A DNA stretch of 64,000 nt, taken from the NCBI GenBank assembly GCA_944322585.1, contig CALUPB010000002.1:192729-256728 (forward strand). The letters run 5' to 3'. The notes beneath the pieces are model-generated. The model worked only from the letters and a program-made list of their open reading frames with translations. It searched no databases and was not told where the DNA came from. Shown in pieces: positions 18,914 to 28,740 of the stretch. The stretch's first letter is position 1. Every line of letters begins with the position of its first letter. The stretch is from an uncultured Bacteroidales bacterium. Its GTDB lineage: Bacteria; Bacteroidota; Bacteroidia; Bacteroidales; UBA932. Position numbers and translations under genes: made by a program.

Positions 18914-18942
18914 AGTCCGGAACCGTACTCCGGCTCCGGACT
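18914..18942 (-). terminator. Likely intrinsic terminator after ppiD
   Basis: The inverted repeat AGTCCGGA (18914-18921) / TCCGGACT (18935-18942) is followed on the minus strand by TTGTTTTAT. A smaller GCCGG/CCGGC hairpin (18951-18965) comes just before it. Both sit between the ppiD stop and the next gene on the same strand. Confidence 0.65.
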
Positions 18943-19019
18943 GTCATACCGCCGGATGCACCGGCTTTAAATCATTTATCAAAGTTAAATTACGGATTTA
19001 CGGCAGAAATCCGGCCCCA

Positions 19020-21110
19020 TCAATAGAAGCGTGCCCTGTTGTCCTTCACTTCGCCATCCTGCATCATGACAGGCATGAGCATCTGGGTGCTGTACTGCGC
19101 CACCTGGGAGGAACGTGTCTTAGCGTCATCTTCTGTGAAGAACGAGCCTGTATCATGGGCTGTCACCTTGTATACATAGACACCTATGGAACCTGTCAGA
19201 GGCCCGCATATCTTGCCCGGTTCGGACACTGACACCGCCCCTATGAATTTAGGGTCAAGCCCCTGTGATGTAAGGGAGGCAAAAGTGACATTGTCGGATG
19301 TGCTGACAGTTGTATTGAGCGCCTCGGCTATGGCCTGCATGCTTCCGAGACCTGCTATCTTCTCCGCTACTTCGGCAGTCTTTTTCTCCCCGAGCTTCTG
19401 GTTGTAGATGATATTCCTGATGGTAGACGCCATTTCCTGAACGGTTGCATATCCTTCCTTGTGGACATCCTTTATCGCAACAACGAAGAAATAGTCGTTG
19501 TTGACAGTTATGATGTTGGAAACCTGTCCTTTCTTGGCTTCGAATGCCCACCGTGTAACTTCCTTGGTATCATCTATGGTCCCGAGGCGGGAAGAACTTT
19601 CAAGCATCCTGTTTACCGGATGTGCATAAAGACCTTCCTCCTGTACGGCTGCCTTGAAATTCTCGTATTTGCCGGCTGCCTTGGTTGCAAGCACATTGGC
19701 TTTGGAATAGAAATCGTTGTAAGTAGCCTTTGACGGAATAATCGCCTTCTCGAAGATGGCAACCTGCTTTTTCCTTATCGGTTCCGTCCTCTTCGTCACT
19801 TCGACTATATGCTTGCCGTAATCGGTATCCAGGATAAAGATATCCCCTGTCTTTGCGGTAAGCACGGATTCCATCCCCGGAATCATGTAGGTCTGTGTCA
19901 TCCAGCCTATGTCTCCCCTTTCAGGGACATTTGGGTTCTGATCGGCCGAATACATGGCAGCAACATTGGAAAAACTGCTGGAGCCTCTCTTGAGTACGGT
20001 AAGCAGACTGTCGGCAAGAGCCTCATCCTCGCCCTGAAGGAGAATGTGCCTTACATACACGGAATCCGGCACCATCCTGCTGTCCATTACCTTGGCTGCA
20101 TAGAAAGTATTGCCTTTCCTGTAGAGCGGAGACACTCCCTCACTGTTGCCTTCACCGAAGACGAAGTCATTGATATCCTTTGATACCGTAGTAAGTTCAC
20201 CTGAACGGTACCAGTATTCAGAATACTGCCTGTCGGAATTCCTGAGAAGGAAGTTCTTCACATTGTCCGTTGAAATGAACTCGTTGTGAAGTTCATCAGC
20301 CTGTGCAGTGGCTTCTTCTATATCCGCTTCGGACGGTTCCACCTCGAACACCACATACTCGATATCCCTGCTTGCAGGCTGCTCATACAGATGTCTGTGT
20401 TTCTTGTAATAAGACCTTATCTCATTGTCGCTCACGGTTATCGTGGAATCCTGTGCATACCCGAAAGGAACCATTACGAACTCTACGTCGGTCGTGTTGT
20501 TGTTCTCCTCAATCATCTTCGTCATCATCAGAGGATTGGTGTACACGCTCTGGGAGAACAGGGAACCGTATTTGGTGTAGAGCTGCTGGGTATATACGGA
20601 ATTCTGGAGATAAAGCCAGAGATTCTTCATATTGCCTGAAGGATCACTTCCGACACTCTGTACGAACTGCTGGAGACTGGATAACGAGAAGTTCCCTGTC
20701 TCATCACGGAAAATCTGCGATATTACAGGTGAAACATTGTCACCTGTCGTAAGGTCAAGAAGTTCGGCTTCACCGACGTTCAGTCCGGCCGCCTTCGCGT
20801 TCCTGTAGAACAGATACTGGTCAATCATGGACTGCCATACTGCATTCCTTATCATCTCCTGCTGTTCCTCACTGTGCACGGAACTGCCGGTGAGCATCTC
20901 GTTGATAGTGGTAAAATCCTCGACCTCTTTCTGGAAGTCATTGTATGATATGGATTTTCCGTTAATTTCACCTACATCATACTTGGAAGACATGGTCTGG
21001 GACACGGACTGGAGAGTTCCCGGGTCGATGATGAATGACAACAGGGCCAGTGCTATGACCACCGATATAAACACCCCGAGCTTGACTCGGATTTTTTCAA
21101 GAAGTGCCAT
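19020..21110 (-). CDS. ppiD: Peptidylprolyl isomerase, PpiD/SurA-like periplasmic chaperone
   Basis: 696 residues. One N-terminal membrane anchor (VFISVVIALALLSFIIDPG, about 13-31), then a SurA-type N-terminal chaperone region (GEINGKSISYNDFQKEVEDF and onward), and a parvulin domain at about 345-440 (VYVRHILLQGEDEALADSLL, GDIGWMTQTYMIPGMESVL, DYGKHIVEVTKRTEP). The tail resembles a second chaperone lobe. PpiD works in the periplasm on outer membrane proteins leaving Sec. It is 100 bases downstream of lptC. A weak TATCTTCG element (21171-21178, minus) could give it a promoter of its own, one mismatch from consensus. Confidence 0.9.
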   Translation of the reverse strand: MALLEKIRVKLGVFISVVIALALLSFIIDPGTLQSVSQTMSSKYDVGEINGKSISYNDFQKEVEDFTTINEMLTGSSVHSEEQQEMIRNAVWQSMIDQYLFYRNAKAAGLNVGEAELLDLTTGDNVSPVISQIFRDETGNFSLSSLQQFVQSVGSDPSGNMKNLWLYLQNSVYTQQLYTKYGSLFSQSVYTNPLMMTKMIEENNNTTDVEFVMVPFGYAQDSTITVSDNEIRSYYKKHRHLYEQPASRDIEYVVFEVEPSEADIEEATAQADELHNEFISTDNVKNFLLRNSDRQYSEYWYRSGELTTVSKDINDFVFGEGNSEGVSPLYRKGNTFYAAKVMDSRMVPDSVYVRHILLQGEDEALADSLLTVLKRGSSSFSNVAAMYSADQNPNVPERGDIGWMTQTYMIPGMESVLTAKTGDIFILDTDYGKHIVEVTKRTEPIRKKQVAIFEKAIIPSKATYNDFYSKANVLATKAAGKYENFKAAVQEEGLYAHPVNRMLESSSRLGTIDDTKEVTRWAFEAKKGQVSNIITVNNDYFFVVAIKDVHKEGYATVQEMASTIRNIIYNQKLGEKKTAEVAEKIAGLGSMQAIAEALNTTVSTSDNVTFASLTSQGLDPKFIGAVSVSEPGKICGPLTGSIGVYVYKVTAHDTGSFFTEDDAKTRSSQVAQYSTQMLMPVMMQDGEVKDNRARFY

Positions 21111-21210
21111 ATATTTTTACGTTTTAATTATTCTTATGAAGCTGTTTGTTCTTTAATGACATATGGGCTGCGAAGATAGCAATTTTCATCCAATCCACCA
21201 CCATTTTAAT

Positions 21211-21843
21211 CTACTTCTTCAACAAAGGGCCGATAAAATTGACAGAATCTATCTTTACGGCAGTGGTATCCTGGTTGACATAACCGAAACTGTTGAAAGG
21301 TCTTTTGATTACGGATTCTCTTGCCCTCTGGTCAGATTCCATTCCGTATCCCTGCATGAATCCGTCAGGAGAATACAGCTTCACATAACAGTCCGTATAG
21401 AGCTTTTCGTTCTTTCTGTCCCAATAGAGGGTATCCGTCTCCATCCTTTCCCTGTTGATGATGTTCCTGACAACTACATTTCCGAAAGCCTCCCAACTCT
21501 CCCTTCCGTCCTTGTAGCTGAGATGTCTTGCGTTGTCCGACGTCAGCTCTGTCTCCAAAAGACCCTCCTCATTATATCCGTACACTGCAAGACCTTTCGG
21601 AAACAGTTCATAGGAAAGGGAATCATTCTCATACCTTTCCATGAGCGGAGACTCAAGACGCATCTGCAGAAGACCGTTTTCCGTCTGTACTACGAACATG
21701 TCATCGACCGTCTGCACAGGTGTCGCCTCAAGATCCACCGTCCCTGTCATCTCCAGCTTGCCTTTACATGAATAAACGACGAAAGCAACCGCCGCAGCGG
21801 TTGCAGTCATCTTCAGTACCGATATGATATTCCGGCTTGCCAA
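21211..21843 (-). CDS. lptC: LPS export ABC transporter periplasmic protein LptC
   Basis: 210 residues with an N-terminal membrane or lipoprotein-like segment ending VVYSC (Cys at about 26) and a beta-jellyroll region. Typical LptC phrases: QTENGLLQMRLESPLMERYEN, LTSDNARHLSYKDGRESWEAFGNVVVRNI and ERMETDTLYWDRKNEKLYTD. LptC passes lipopolysaccharide from LptB2FG to LptA across the periplasm. The gene begins one base after the TPR gene stops, so they are co-transcribed. In related genomes a CorC-like gene often lies between lptC and ppiD; here there is only a 100-base gap. Confidence 0.88.
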   Translation of the reverse strand: MASRNIISVLKMTATAAAVAFVVYSCKGKLEMTGTVDLEATPVQTVDDMFVVQTENGLLQMRLESPLMERYENDSLSYELFPKGLAVYGYNEEGLLETELTSDNARHLSYKDGRESWEAFGNVVVRNIINRERMETDTLYWDRKNEKLYTDCYVKLYSPDGFMQGYGMESDQRARESVIKRPFNSFGYVNQDTTAVKIDSVNFIGPLLKK

Positions 21844-21844
21844 A

Positions 21845-23176
21845 TTACTGCTGTGTCCTTACTGTAGTGGTGGCTGACATGCCGTTGCAGGATACAGTAT
21901 AGGACTGTCCGTCTGTCAGGTCGTACATGAATGCGTCTCCGGTAGTAGGATAATATGTCCTGTACTGTGATATATAGTTGTTGCACTCATCGGCAAGGGT
22001 AGGATCAGCTGCCTTGGCCTTGTTCATATAATCGACTGCCACCCAATAAGGCGCCCTTGTCTCAATCTCATTGCCCTTACAAGGAGTGGAACCCCAGATT
22101 GTACCGGCAAGAAGATATGCCTTTCCGTGCAGGTTCCCGTCAACGTCAGCTTCAACTGTCTTGAGCGCGTAATTATAGGAATCCACTGTCCTTCCGTTCT
22201 TGTAGCAGAATGTAGCAAGCTCGAAATAGTATTCCGCATCCTGTTCTGTATCTGACACTTCCTGATCTATGGCCTCCTGCATCATCTTTATCGCGTTGTC
22301 AACATCGCCTCTCACTGAATATATCCTGTAGAGGAAATATGCGGAATTGTGGGAAGGATCGAGCCTGTGCATCGTATTTGCAGCCTGAAGGAAAAGGTCA
22401 TTGTCGGTACAGTTCTCCGTTATGCTCATTATCCTGACTATGTTGGAAGCCATGGCAAGATCATCAGGAGCCGCTTCAAGTCTCGGTGTGAAGAGAGCGA
22501 TAAGGTCATCGCAGCTTGCCACCTTGCTGGAAATGAACAGATCCTCAATGGCACTCCTTATCTTCTCATACATCGGATTTGTCGGGTTGGACTCGGCAAG
22601 TTTCTCAAGATATCCCACAGACTGGTCATATGCATCGAGTATATCCTCTGAACCGAGCATCCCGTCTCCGTAAAGGGCTATCGCCGAATTGAAATGGAAC
22701 AGGAAGATATTAGGGAATGTCTTCTCGCCGTTGGCGTCGATTATTCCTGAAAGCTCGTCATAAAGCAACTGGTTGTCATTCTTGACGAAGTTGATCATGT
22801 CAAGACCCTTGTTGTTGAGAGCGGTAGTGCTGTAGGAAGGATAATTGTCTATCCTCACGTCATCGATCATGATAAGGGTATCCACAAGCGCGTCCCTGTA
22901 AGGGGAATTCGCAGTGTTCTTCTTCAGAAGCTCCCTGTACATCTGTGCTCCGTCGAGAAGCATTGTCTGGTTAGCCGTAGGAGGACACAGCCTGAAGGCA
23001 TCCCTCCAATGAGGCAGCGCCTCATCATAATTTTTCTGCTTGTAATATTCCTTGTAATAGGAAAGATACTTGATGCACTCCGCACTGTCTGCCCCGTATT
23101 TCCCCTGTGCATGAAGTACATTGCCTCCCATTATCATAAGGGCGGCTGAAAAGATTAAAATAGCGACCTTCTTCAT
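21845..23176 (-). CDS. Periplasmic tetratricopeptide-repeat protein
   Basis: The frame is open from 23206, but ATG 23176 gives a clean signal peptide (MKKVAILIFSAALMIMGG, then LHAQG) and avoids overlap with the gene upstream; product 443 residues. TPR-type helix pairs recur: YYKEYYKQKNYDEALPHWRDAFRLCP, AIALYGDGMLGSEDILDAYDQSVGYLEKLAESNP, YFLYRIYSVRGDVDNAIKMMQEAI. The C-terminus (residues 405-443) is a short beta-rich tail. Function is unknown. The position between an outer-membrane barrel and lptC in the same transcript suggests a scaffold role in envelope assembly (inference). Confidence 0.85.
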   Translation of the reverse strand: MKKVAILIFSAALMIMGGNVLHAQGKYGADSAECIKYLSYYKEYYKQKNYDEALPHWRDAFRLCPPTANQTMLLDGAQMYRELLKKNTANSPYRDALVDTLIMIDDVRIDNYPSYSTTALNNKGLDMINFVKNDNQLLYDELSGIIDANGEKTFPNIFLFHFNSAIALYGDGMLGSEDILDAYDQSVGYLEKLAESNPTNPMYEKIRSAIEDLFISSKVASCDDLIALFTPRLEAAPDDLAMASNIVRIMSITENCTDNDLFLQAANTMHRLDPSHNSAYFLYRIYSVRGDVDNAIKMMQEAIDQEVSDTEQDAEYYFELATFCYKNGRTVDSYNYALKTVEADVDGNLHGKAYLLAGTIWGSTPCKGNEIETRAPYWVAVDYMNKAKAADPTLADECNNYISQYRTYYPTTGDAFMYDLTDGQSYTVSCNGMSATTTVRTQQ

Positions 23177-23198
23177 AATTGTCATATGGTTAATTTTT

Positions 23199-24539
23199 TT
23201 ATTCATATCTTGGCTTGTGGAACCACAGGTCGTGTATGTTGAAGCCTATGTTGAAGGTTGCATACCTTTCCCTCACCATATTGTTCCGCATACTTCCCCT
23301 CTGGCCGAGATCCACTCCTATGGTTATACCGTTGTACCATTTGAATACCGGCAGAGTCACACCGAGGGTAATCCCCACGGCATTGACATGATTGCCGTTG
23401 AACATGTAATAGGACTGGTCGTAGTAGACGCCGGCCCTGTAGGCACATCTCTTCAGATAATATCTTATGTCGCTCCTGTTGGGAACTATCTCGAAACCTG
23501 CCCTGAAAGACTGCGATACGGATGATGTGAAGCCTTCCGTCACAAAGCCTGTCAGGGAAGAATTGTCCATTCCCGAACTTCTCCAGTCGGATCTCAGATA
23601 ATCGAATTCCACACTCCATCTCTCCCCGCTTCTCAGTGATATCCCTACTCCGAGTTCATCGCCTATTCCAAGGCCTTTCCTGTTGTTCCATACACTGTAG
23701 GATATGGTATCCCTCACAGATGAAAGTTCCGCATATTCATACGCAGAAGTCTGTCCTCCCATATTGGTACGGAGCCTGTATGTAGTACCGAGCGTAAGGA
23801 ACATGTTGTTGCCTACAGGCTGGTCGTACTGAAGTCCGAACTTTCCGGTCACCGCCCTTACAATCATCTCCGATCCGGCACTTATATCCCTTATGGATGC
23901 ATCCGTGAAATCAGTGCCTGACGCCTTGTCGAGCGTACCGAAATAATATATGAATTCCGCCCCCACTGCAAGCCTTTTCCACAATGTCGCACTCGCTCCG
24001 GCAAACAGCTGGTAGACACTTCCTTCCCCGTAATGTGTATGTCTGATATTGTTGGTCACCCCTATTATGTCCGGACTTGTGACATTGTTTGAAAAATCAT
24101 ATCCTACATCGCTGAAAGGGGAAATCCCCACCATCATCGCCGATGTAAGGCCTGAAGTCCTGTACACAGGAAATGCCATTATGAAGTTATATATGTTGAA
24201 AGTATTGCTTCCCGATCTCAGTCTGTTCCCGTCAAGACTCTGGTCGAACACGACATTGTTTTCAACGACTCCGAAATCGGCCATGAAAGAACTTGAATCT
24301 ATCGCACTTATGGCTGCAGGGTTGGTATAGTTGATAAACCTTCTGGTCCTGTTGGCTATCCCGACACCTCCCATGCTCCTGTTGAAGGCAGTACCTTCCT
24401 TATTCAGGTCACCGACTCCGAAGACAGAATAAGGTGAATATGCACCATAAGCCGCACCTGTCTGGGCTTCCATGGATACACAGACAAGAACGGACACAAA
24501 CAAAAGAAAAAATCTAAAAAATCTTCCGGTCATATTCAT
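23199..24539 (-). CDS. Outer membrane beta-barrel protein, FadL/PorV-like
   Basis: 446 residues with a signal peptide (FFLLFVSVLVCVSMEAQ). The N-terminus SPYSVFGVGDLNKEGTAFNRSMGGVGIANR plus YTNPAAISAIDSSSFMADFG resembles the FadL-like and PorV-like barrels of Bacteroidota. Many amphipathic strands follow and the chain ends IHDLWFHKPRYE. The ligand is unknown. Its first 26 bases overlap the end of coaX, which implies tight coupling. With the TPR protein and lptC it forms an envelope cluster. Confidence 0.8.
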   Translation of the reverse strand: MNMTGRFFRFFLLFVSVLVCVSMEAQTGAAYGAYSPYSVFGVGDLNKEGTAFNRSMGGVGIANRTRRFINYTNPAAISAIDSSSFMADFGVVENNVVFDQSLDGNRLRSGSNTFNIYNFIMAFPVYRTSGLTSAMMVGISPFSDVGYDFSNNVTSPDIIGVTNNIRHTHYGEGSVYQLFAGASATLWKRLAVGAEFIYYFGTLDKASGTDFTDASIRDISAGSEMIVRAVTGKFGLQYDQPVGNNMFLTLGTTYRLRTNMGGQTSAYEYAELSSVRDTISYSVWNNRKGLGIGDELGVGISLRSGERWSVEFDYLRSDWRSSGMDNSSLTGFVTEGFTSSVSQSFRAGFEIVPNRSDIRYYLKRCAYRAGVYYDQSYYMFNGNHVNAVGITLGVTLPVFKWYNGITIGVDLGQRGSMRNNMVRERYATFNIGFNIHDLWFHKPRYE

Positions 24540-25239
24540 CAGCTATTAGTGCCAATCCCATCAACACAAGATTACAAACTACAAAGATGGAGTTTTTCAT
24601 CCGTTTTGCAAAATAAATTGCATCCCCTCCCGTAAAAACCACTATATTTTCGGGATATTGACAAATGTAGCCCTTCACTTCAAACATTATGCCCCGTATT
24701 ACACCCGCTCCTATGGAGGAGGGTATCGAAGTTCCCTCCATATCTATGACATCGGGCGTATCTATCAAAGGAAGCCCTTTTGAATATCTGTTGACCGACT
24801 TGAATCTCGTTCGGCAGCCGGGGGAGATGTTCCCTCCGATATACTTTCCGGTACTGTCAAGAAAATCTATCGTCATGGTGGTTCCCATGTCGAATACCGT
24901 ACATGGATGTCCCTTGAAGAGATACCTCGCCGCTATCATGGATGCAGCCCTGTCGGGGGTAATCCATGCAGGCAAACCATGTCCGGTGATGATATCCGTA
25001 TGTTTTCCAGACAGCACCAGCAATAGGGAACATTCCTTTTCAAGAATATCCATGTCCCTGGCGGAAATATCCCTGACAGTGGATATTACAATGATATCCG
25101 GCTTTACTTTGGATGTCAGGGAAAGGATGAAATCCACTGTCCTCTCACCCTGGTACCTGAATGTCTTTCCGAGAACGGTGCCTTCGGTCCATGCAGCCTT
25201 GAGGGCGGTATTTCCTATGTCGATTACAAGATTGGCCAT
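24514..25239 (-). CDS. coaX: Type III pantothenate kinase
   Basis: 241 residues. The first step of coenzyme A synthesis: ATP-dependent phosphorylation of pantothenate. Motifs: N-terminal phosphate loop MANLVIDIGNTALKAAW, TPDRAASMIAARYL, DMGTTMTIDFLD (catalytic Asp; the usual form is DAGTAxTID), GGNISPGCRTRFKSV and FTGGDA near the C-terminus. It lies 11 bases after mfd stops and overlaps the barrel gene by 26 bases, so it sits inside one long minus-strand operon. Confidence 0.93.
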   Translation of the reverse strand: MANLVIDIGNTALKAAWTEGTVLGKTFRYQGERTVDFILSLTSKVKPDIIVISTVRDISARDMDILEKECSLLLVLSGKHTDIITGHGLPAWITPDRAASMIAARYLFKGHPCTVFDMGTTMTIDFLDSTGKYIGGNISPGCRTRFKSVNRYSKGLPLIDTPDVIDMEGTSIPSSIGAGVIRGIMFEVKGYICQYPENIVVFTGGDAIYFAKRMKNSIFVVCNLVLMGLALIADEYDRKIF

Positions 25240-25250
25240 TGCTGTATCCT

Positions 25251-28200
25251 TTATGACAATTTTTTCAATATTGCATATGCTCCGGATATGCTGTCCACTT
25301 TCCTTACGACTATCCTGAGCCTGTCATCATTCTGCTTGAGCTCGAAAAGGGGGGCATTCCTGTTTATACCGTCGAGTATGCCGGCGAATTTTCCGGATCT
25401 GTAATATCCGGACAACGGATTGGATATGAAGAAAGCTATCAGAACACCGTTCTTTATGATGACCTTTTCGAATCCTAATTTTTCCGCCAGATGTCTTATC
25501 CTTACTATGTCGAACAGTCTCCGTACCTCTTCAGGGAACCTGCCGAACCTGTCCGTAAGCCGGTCCTCCATCTTTTCAAGCGACCTGTCATCCGGAGCAG
25601 AATCCAGTTCCTTGTATATCCTTATCTTCTCGGCAGTCACGTCTATATAGGAATCCGGTATGAGAGCCACCTGATCCGTCTCGATGGTACAGTCGGATAT
25701 ATAGGAATCTTTTACATTCCTGGATGAAATACCTGTCTCGACACCGAGCTCCTCCATGGCTTCGGCAAGTATTTTCTGATATGTCTCGAATCCCATGTCG
25801 GAGATAAAACCGCTCTGTTCCGCCCCGAGCAGGTTTCCCGCTCCCCTGATGTCAAGATCCTGCATAGCTATGTTGAATCCGCTGCCGAGGTCCGAGAATG
25901 CCTCTATGGCCTTCAGCCTTCTCCGGGCATCATCGGTCATGGACACTAAAGGAGGCACTACAAGATAGCAGAACGCCCTTCTGTTTGACCTTCCCACACG
26001 TCCGCGCAACTGGTGCAGATCACTCAGTCCTATGTTCTGGGCCTGGTTGATGATTATGGTATTGGCATTGGGTATGTCAAGACCGTTCTCTATGATGGTA
26101 GTGCACAGCAGCATGTCATAGTCCCCCGCCATGAAGGACATTATCCTGTCTTCAAGCTCTCTGGCCACCATCTGTCCGTGGGCCACGCATATCTTCATGT
26201 CAGGAACGAGCCTGTGGAGTATGTCCCTTATGGATTCAAGTTCCTCCACCCGGTTGTGGACAAAGAATACCTGCCCTCCTCTGTCGAGTTCGTAATTTAT
26301 TGTCTTCTTTATAATGTCATCGTCGAAAAGTATTATCTCTGTCTGGACAGGTATCCTGTTCGGAGGCGGCGTATTTATGATTGAAAGGTCACGTGCTCCG
26401 AGCAGGGAGAACTGCAGTGTCCTCGGAATAGGAGTGGCGGTAAGGGTAAGGGTATCCACACTCAGCTTCAGCTGCCTGAGCTTTTCCTTCGCACTCACCC
26501 CGAACTTCTGCTCCTCGTCTATGATGAGCAGTCCGAGATCCTTGAACTCAAATCCTTTTCCGAGCAGCTTGTGGGTACCTATCACTATATCGAGAGTCCC
26601 GTTTTTCAGTCTTGTCTGGATATCGGCGATTTCCTTGGCTGTCCTGAGACGGCTCACATAATCTATATTGCACGGAAAATCCTTGAGACGGTTACAGAAA
26701 GTATTGTAATGCTGGAGAGAAAGTATAGTCGTAGGAACAAGCACTGCGACCTGCTTGCTGTCGGCCACTGCCTTGAATGCCGCCCTTATGGCCACTTCCG
26801 TCTTTCCGAATCCGACATCACCGCACACGAGCCTGTCCATCGGGCAGTCATCCTCCATATCCCTCTTGACAGCCGAAACTGCTTTCTCCTGATCGGGAGT
26901 ATCTTCATATATGAAAGACGACTCCAGTTCGGTCTGGAGATACGAGTCAGGGGAAAATGCAAATCCTTTGGAAGCCTTTCTCTTGGCATACAGCTGTATA
27001 AGTTCCTTGGCGATATCCTTTACCTTGGATTTCGCGCTGCTTTTCATGTTCTGCCATGTCTTGGAACCCAGCTTGTTGATTTTCGGAGGTTCGCCGTCCT
27101 TGGAGCGGTAACGTGAAATCTTGTGAAGGGCATGTACGGACACGAACACCACATCCCCGTCCTTATAAGTCAGCTTCACCACCTCGTTGACCCGGCCTTT
27201 GTCATCACGTATCTTGACAAGTCCTCCGAAAATGCCGACTCCGTGGTTTATATGCACCACGTAGTCGCCTATATTGAATGCAGCGAGATCATTGACGGTA
27301 AGCTGTTCGCTCTTGTCTACCGTCCTTCTGATACTTACCCTGTGAAAACGGTCGAATATCTCGTGATCCGAATAGCAGCATACCTTATCCTCATTGTCGA
27401 TGAATCCGTTATGTACATTTTTACCCGGACAGAATTCAGGTATGAGTCCCCCGTTCTGCGACAGTATTGACCTTAGTCGTTCGAGCTGGGACTCCTTTTC
27501 CCCGAATATCATCACCCTGTAGCCTTCTTCTATCCTTTTTCTTATGTCCTCGGTCAGAAGCTCGAAATTCTTGTTGAATACAGGCTGGGGAGAAATGCTG
27601 AATTTTACGGCACCGGTATCATCCATTCCCAAAGGAACTTCAAGAAAGACTTTCCTGAACCTGTCAAATCCGTGATAGAAATCCTTTCCGCTGTACATGC
27701 CGGATGAATCCAGCCATACTACGGTATCATCAGGCAACAGGTCCGATACGGGAATTTCCTTCTCCCCTTCCCTCGAAGTCACTATATCGGAGAATATTCC
27801 GGCACTCTCCACTTTTCCTGTCGAAAGCTGGGTATTGCAGTCGAATATATTGATATTCTCTATCTCGTCACCGAAAAAGGAAACTCTGAAGGGATTGTTG
27901 AAAGAATATGAAAATATGTCCACAATTCCTCCGCGCAATGCAAACTGTCCAGGTTCTGAAACAAAATCCACTTTTTCGAAACCGTTTTCCAAAAGAATAT
28001 CCCTTATCGCTTCATGGCTTATTTCATCCCCTTCCTTCAATGTCAATAAAGGCTTGCCTGTCGTCCCGCTGTCAGGAACCCCTTCTTCGAGCGCATCCGG
28101 ATAAGTCACTATCACCGTAAGGTTCTCCGTATCCCTGAATCCTGTTATCATGCCGATAGCGGACGTCCGCTGTACCCTCAGGGTAGCCCGGTAATTGCTT

Positions 28201-28451
28201 CTTTCCATACTCTTGCCGAGATCAGGAAGAAAGAACACCCTGTCACCCTCTATAAGATCATAAAGATCCGCGGCACAGTATTCGGCCGATTCCTTGTCAG
28301 GCAATATCAGAACATGCATCCCTCCGTTCCTCCTCGCAGCTTCAGACACGACAAACCATCTTGCCGACAGGAAAAGCCCTGAACAGAAGACATGTCCGGA
28401 AGAAGAGATGCAACCGATCAGTTTTTCGGTAGATTTGGTACTTATCAACAT
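25251..28451 (-). CDS. mfd: Transcription-repair coupling factor Mfd
   Basis: 1066 residues, slightly shorter than the usual 1100-1150. Order: UvrB-like N-terminal region (to about 330), RNA polymerase-interacting CarD-like domain (DYVVHINHGVGIFGGLVKI, about 395-460), helicase lobe 1 with Walker A GDVGFGKTEVAIRAAFKA and Walker B DEEQKFG, lobe 2 with HQLRGRVGRSNRRAFCYL, and the C-terminal TRCF domain. Mfd pushes stalled RNA polymerase off lesions and recruits UvrA. It is the first gene of the mfd-coaX-barrel-TPR-lptC-ppiD run and is divergent from ruvB across an AT-rich gap. Confidence 0.97.
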   Translation of the reverse strand: MLISTKSTEKLIGCISSSGHVFCSGLFLSARWFVVSEAARRNGGMHVLILPDKESAEYCAADLYDLIEGDRVFFLPDLGKSMERSNYRATLRVQRTSAIGMITGFRDTENLTVIVTYPDALEEGVPDSGTTGKPLLTLKEGDEISHEAIRDILLENGFEKVDFVSEPGQFALRGGIVDIFSYSFNNPFRVSFFGDEIENINIFDCNTQLSTGKVESAGIFSDIVTSREGEKEIPVSDLLPDDTVVWLDSSGMYSGKDFYHGFDRFRKVFLEVPLGMDDTGAVKFSISPQPVFNKNFELLTEDIRKRIEEGYRVMIFGEKESQLERLRSILSQNGGLIPEFCPGKNVHNGFIDNEDKVCCYSDHEIFDRFHRVSIRRTVDKSEQLTVNDLAAFNIGDYVVHINHGVGIFGGLVKIRDDKGRVNEVVKLTYKDGDVVFVSVHALHKISRYRSKDGEPPKINKLGSKTWQNMKSSAKSKVKDIAKELIQLYAKRKASKGFAFSPDSYLQTELESSFIYEDTPDQEKAVSAVKRDMEDDCPMDRLVCGDVGFGKTEVAIRAAFKAVADSKQVAVLVPTTILSLQHYNTFCNRLKDFPCNIDYVSRLRTAKEIADIQTRLKNGTLDIVIGTHKLLGKGFEFKDLGLLIIDEEQKFGVSAKEKLRQLKLSVDTLTLTATPIPRTLQFSLLGARDLSIINTPPPNRIPVQTEIILFDDDIIKKTINYELDRGGQVFFVHNRVEELESIRDILHRLVPDMKICVAHGQMVARELEDRIMSFMAGDYDMLLCTTIIENGLDIPNANTIIINQAQNIGLSDLHQLRGRVGRSNRRAFCYLVVPPLVSMTDDARRRLKAIEAFSDLGSGFNIAMQDLDIRGAGNLLGAEQSGFISDMGFETYQKILAEAMEELGVETGISSRNVKDSYISDCTIETDQVALIPDSYIDVTAEKIRIYKELDSAPDDRSLEKMEDRLTDRFGRFPEEVRRLFDIVRIRHLAEKLGFEKVIIKNGVLIAFFISNPLSGYYRSGKFAGILDGINRNAPLFELKQNDDRLRIVVRKVDSISGAYAILKKLS

Positions 28452-28561
28452 CGGCGGGTATTTTTCTGTTAAAAAACTGTTGAAAACACTATGGATAAAT
28501 TATTGAAAAATAAACTGGCAAAAAACGGATTTACCGTTATACGGCAAACGCAATGAAAAAG

Positions 28562-28569
28562 CAAATTTA
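28562..28569 (-). promoter_or_regulatory. Candidate -7 box for mfd operon
   Basis: Minus strand TAAATTTG, a match to TAnnTTTG, 110 bases before the mfd ATG. No TTTG at the expected distance was found. Confidence 0.35.
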
Positions 28570-28710
28570 TCAAATGACAGTTCTACATTTTTTACGATAA
28601 GGTTCCCAACAGTGTATTTATATCATAAATCATTAATAATCAATAATAAATTTTCATTATTAACAAATCAACACAAATATAGACAAAATACATTTTAAGA
28701 AAATATAGAC

Positions 28711-28718
28711 TATATTTG
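28711..28718 (+). promoter_or_regulatory. Candidate -7 box for ruvB
   Basis: TATATTTG matches TAnnTTTG, 22 bases before the ruvB ATG. The upstream -33 element is unclear. Confidence 0.5.
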
Positions 28719-28740
28719 TATTTATAAATTTTTTCGTCCC

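Larger units (their letters stand above)
28452..28740. other. AT-rich divergent intergenic region between mfd and ruvB
   Basis: 289 bases without a gene and very AT-rich, notably 28610-28740. It holds a -7 box on each strand (28562-28569 minus, 28711-28718 plus). TATGGATAA at 28491-28499 is, on the minus strand, one base from the DnaA box TTATCCACA. TTATCAACA, at the mfd start codon side (28442-28450), is also one base away. It marks the change from all-minus to mostly-plus gene order. See findings for a possible origin. Confidence 0.4.
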
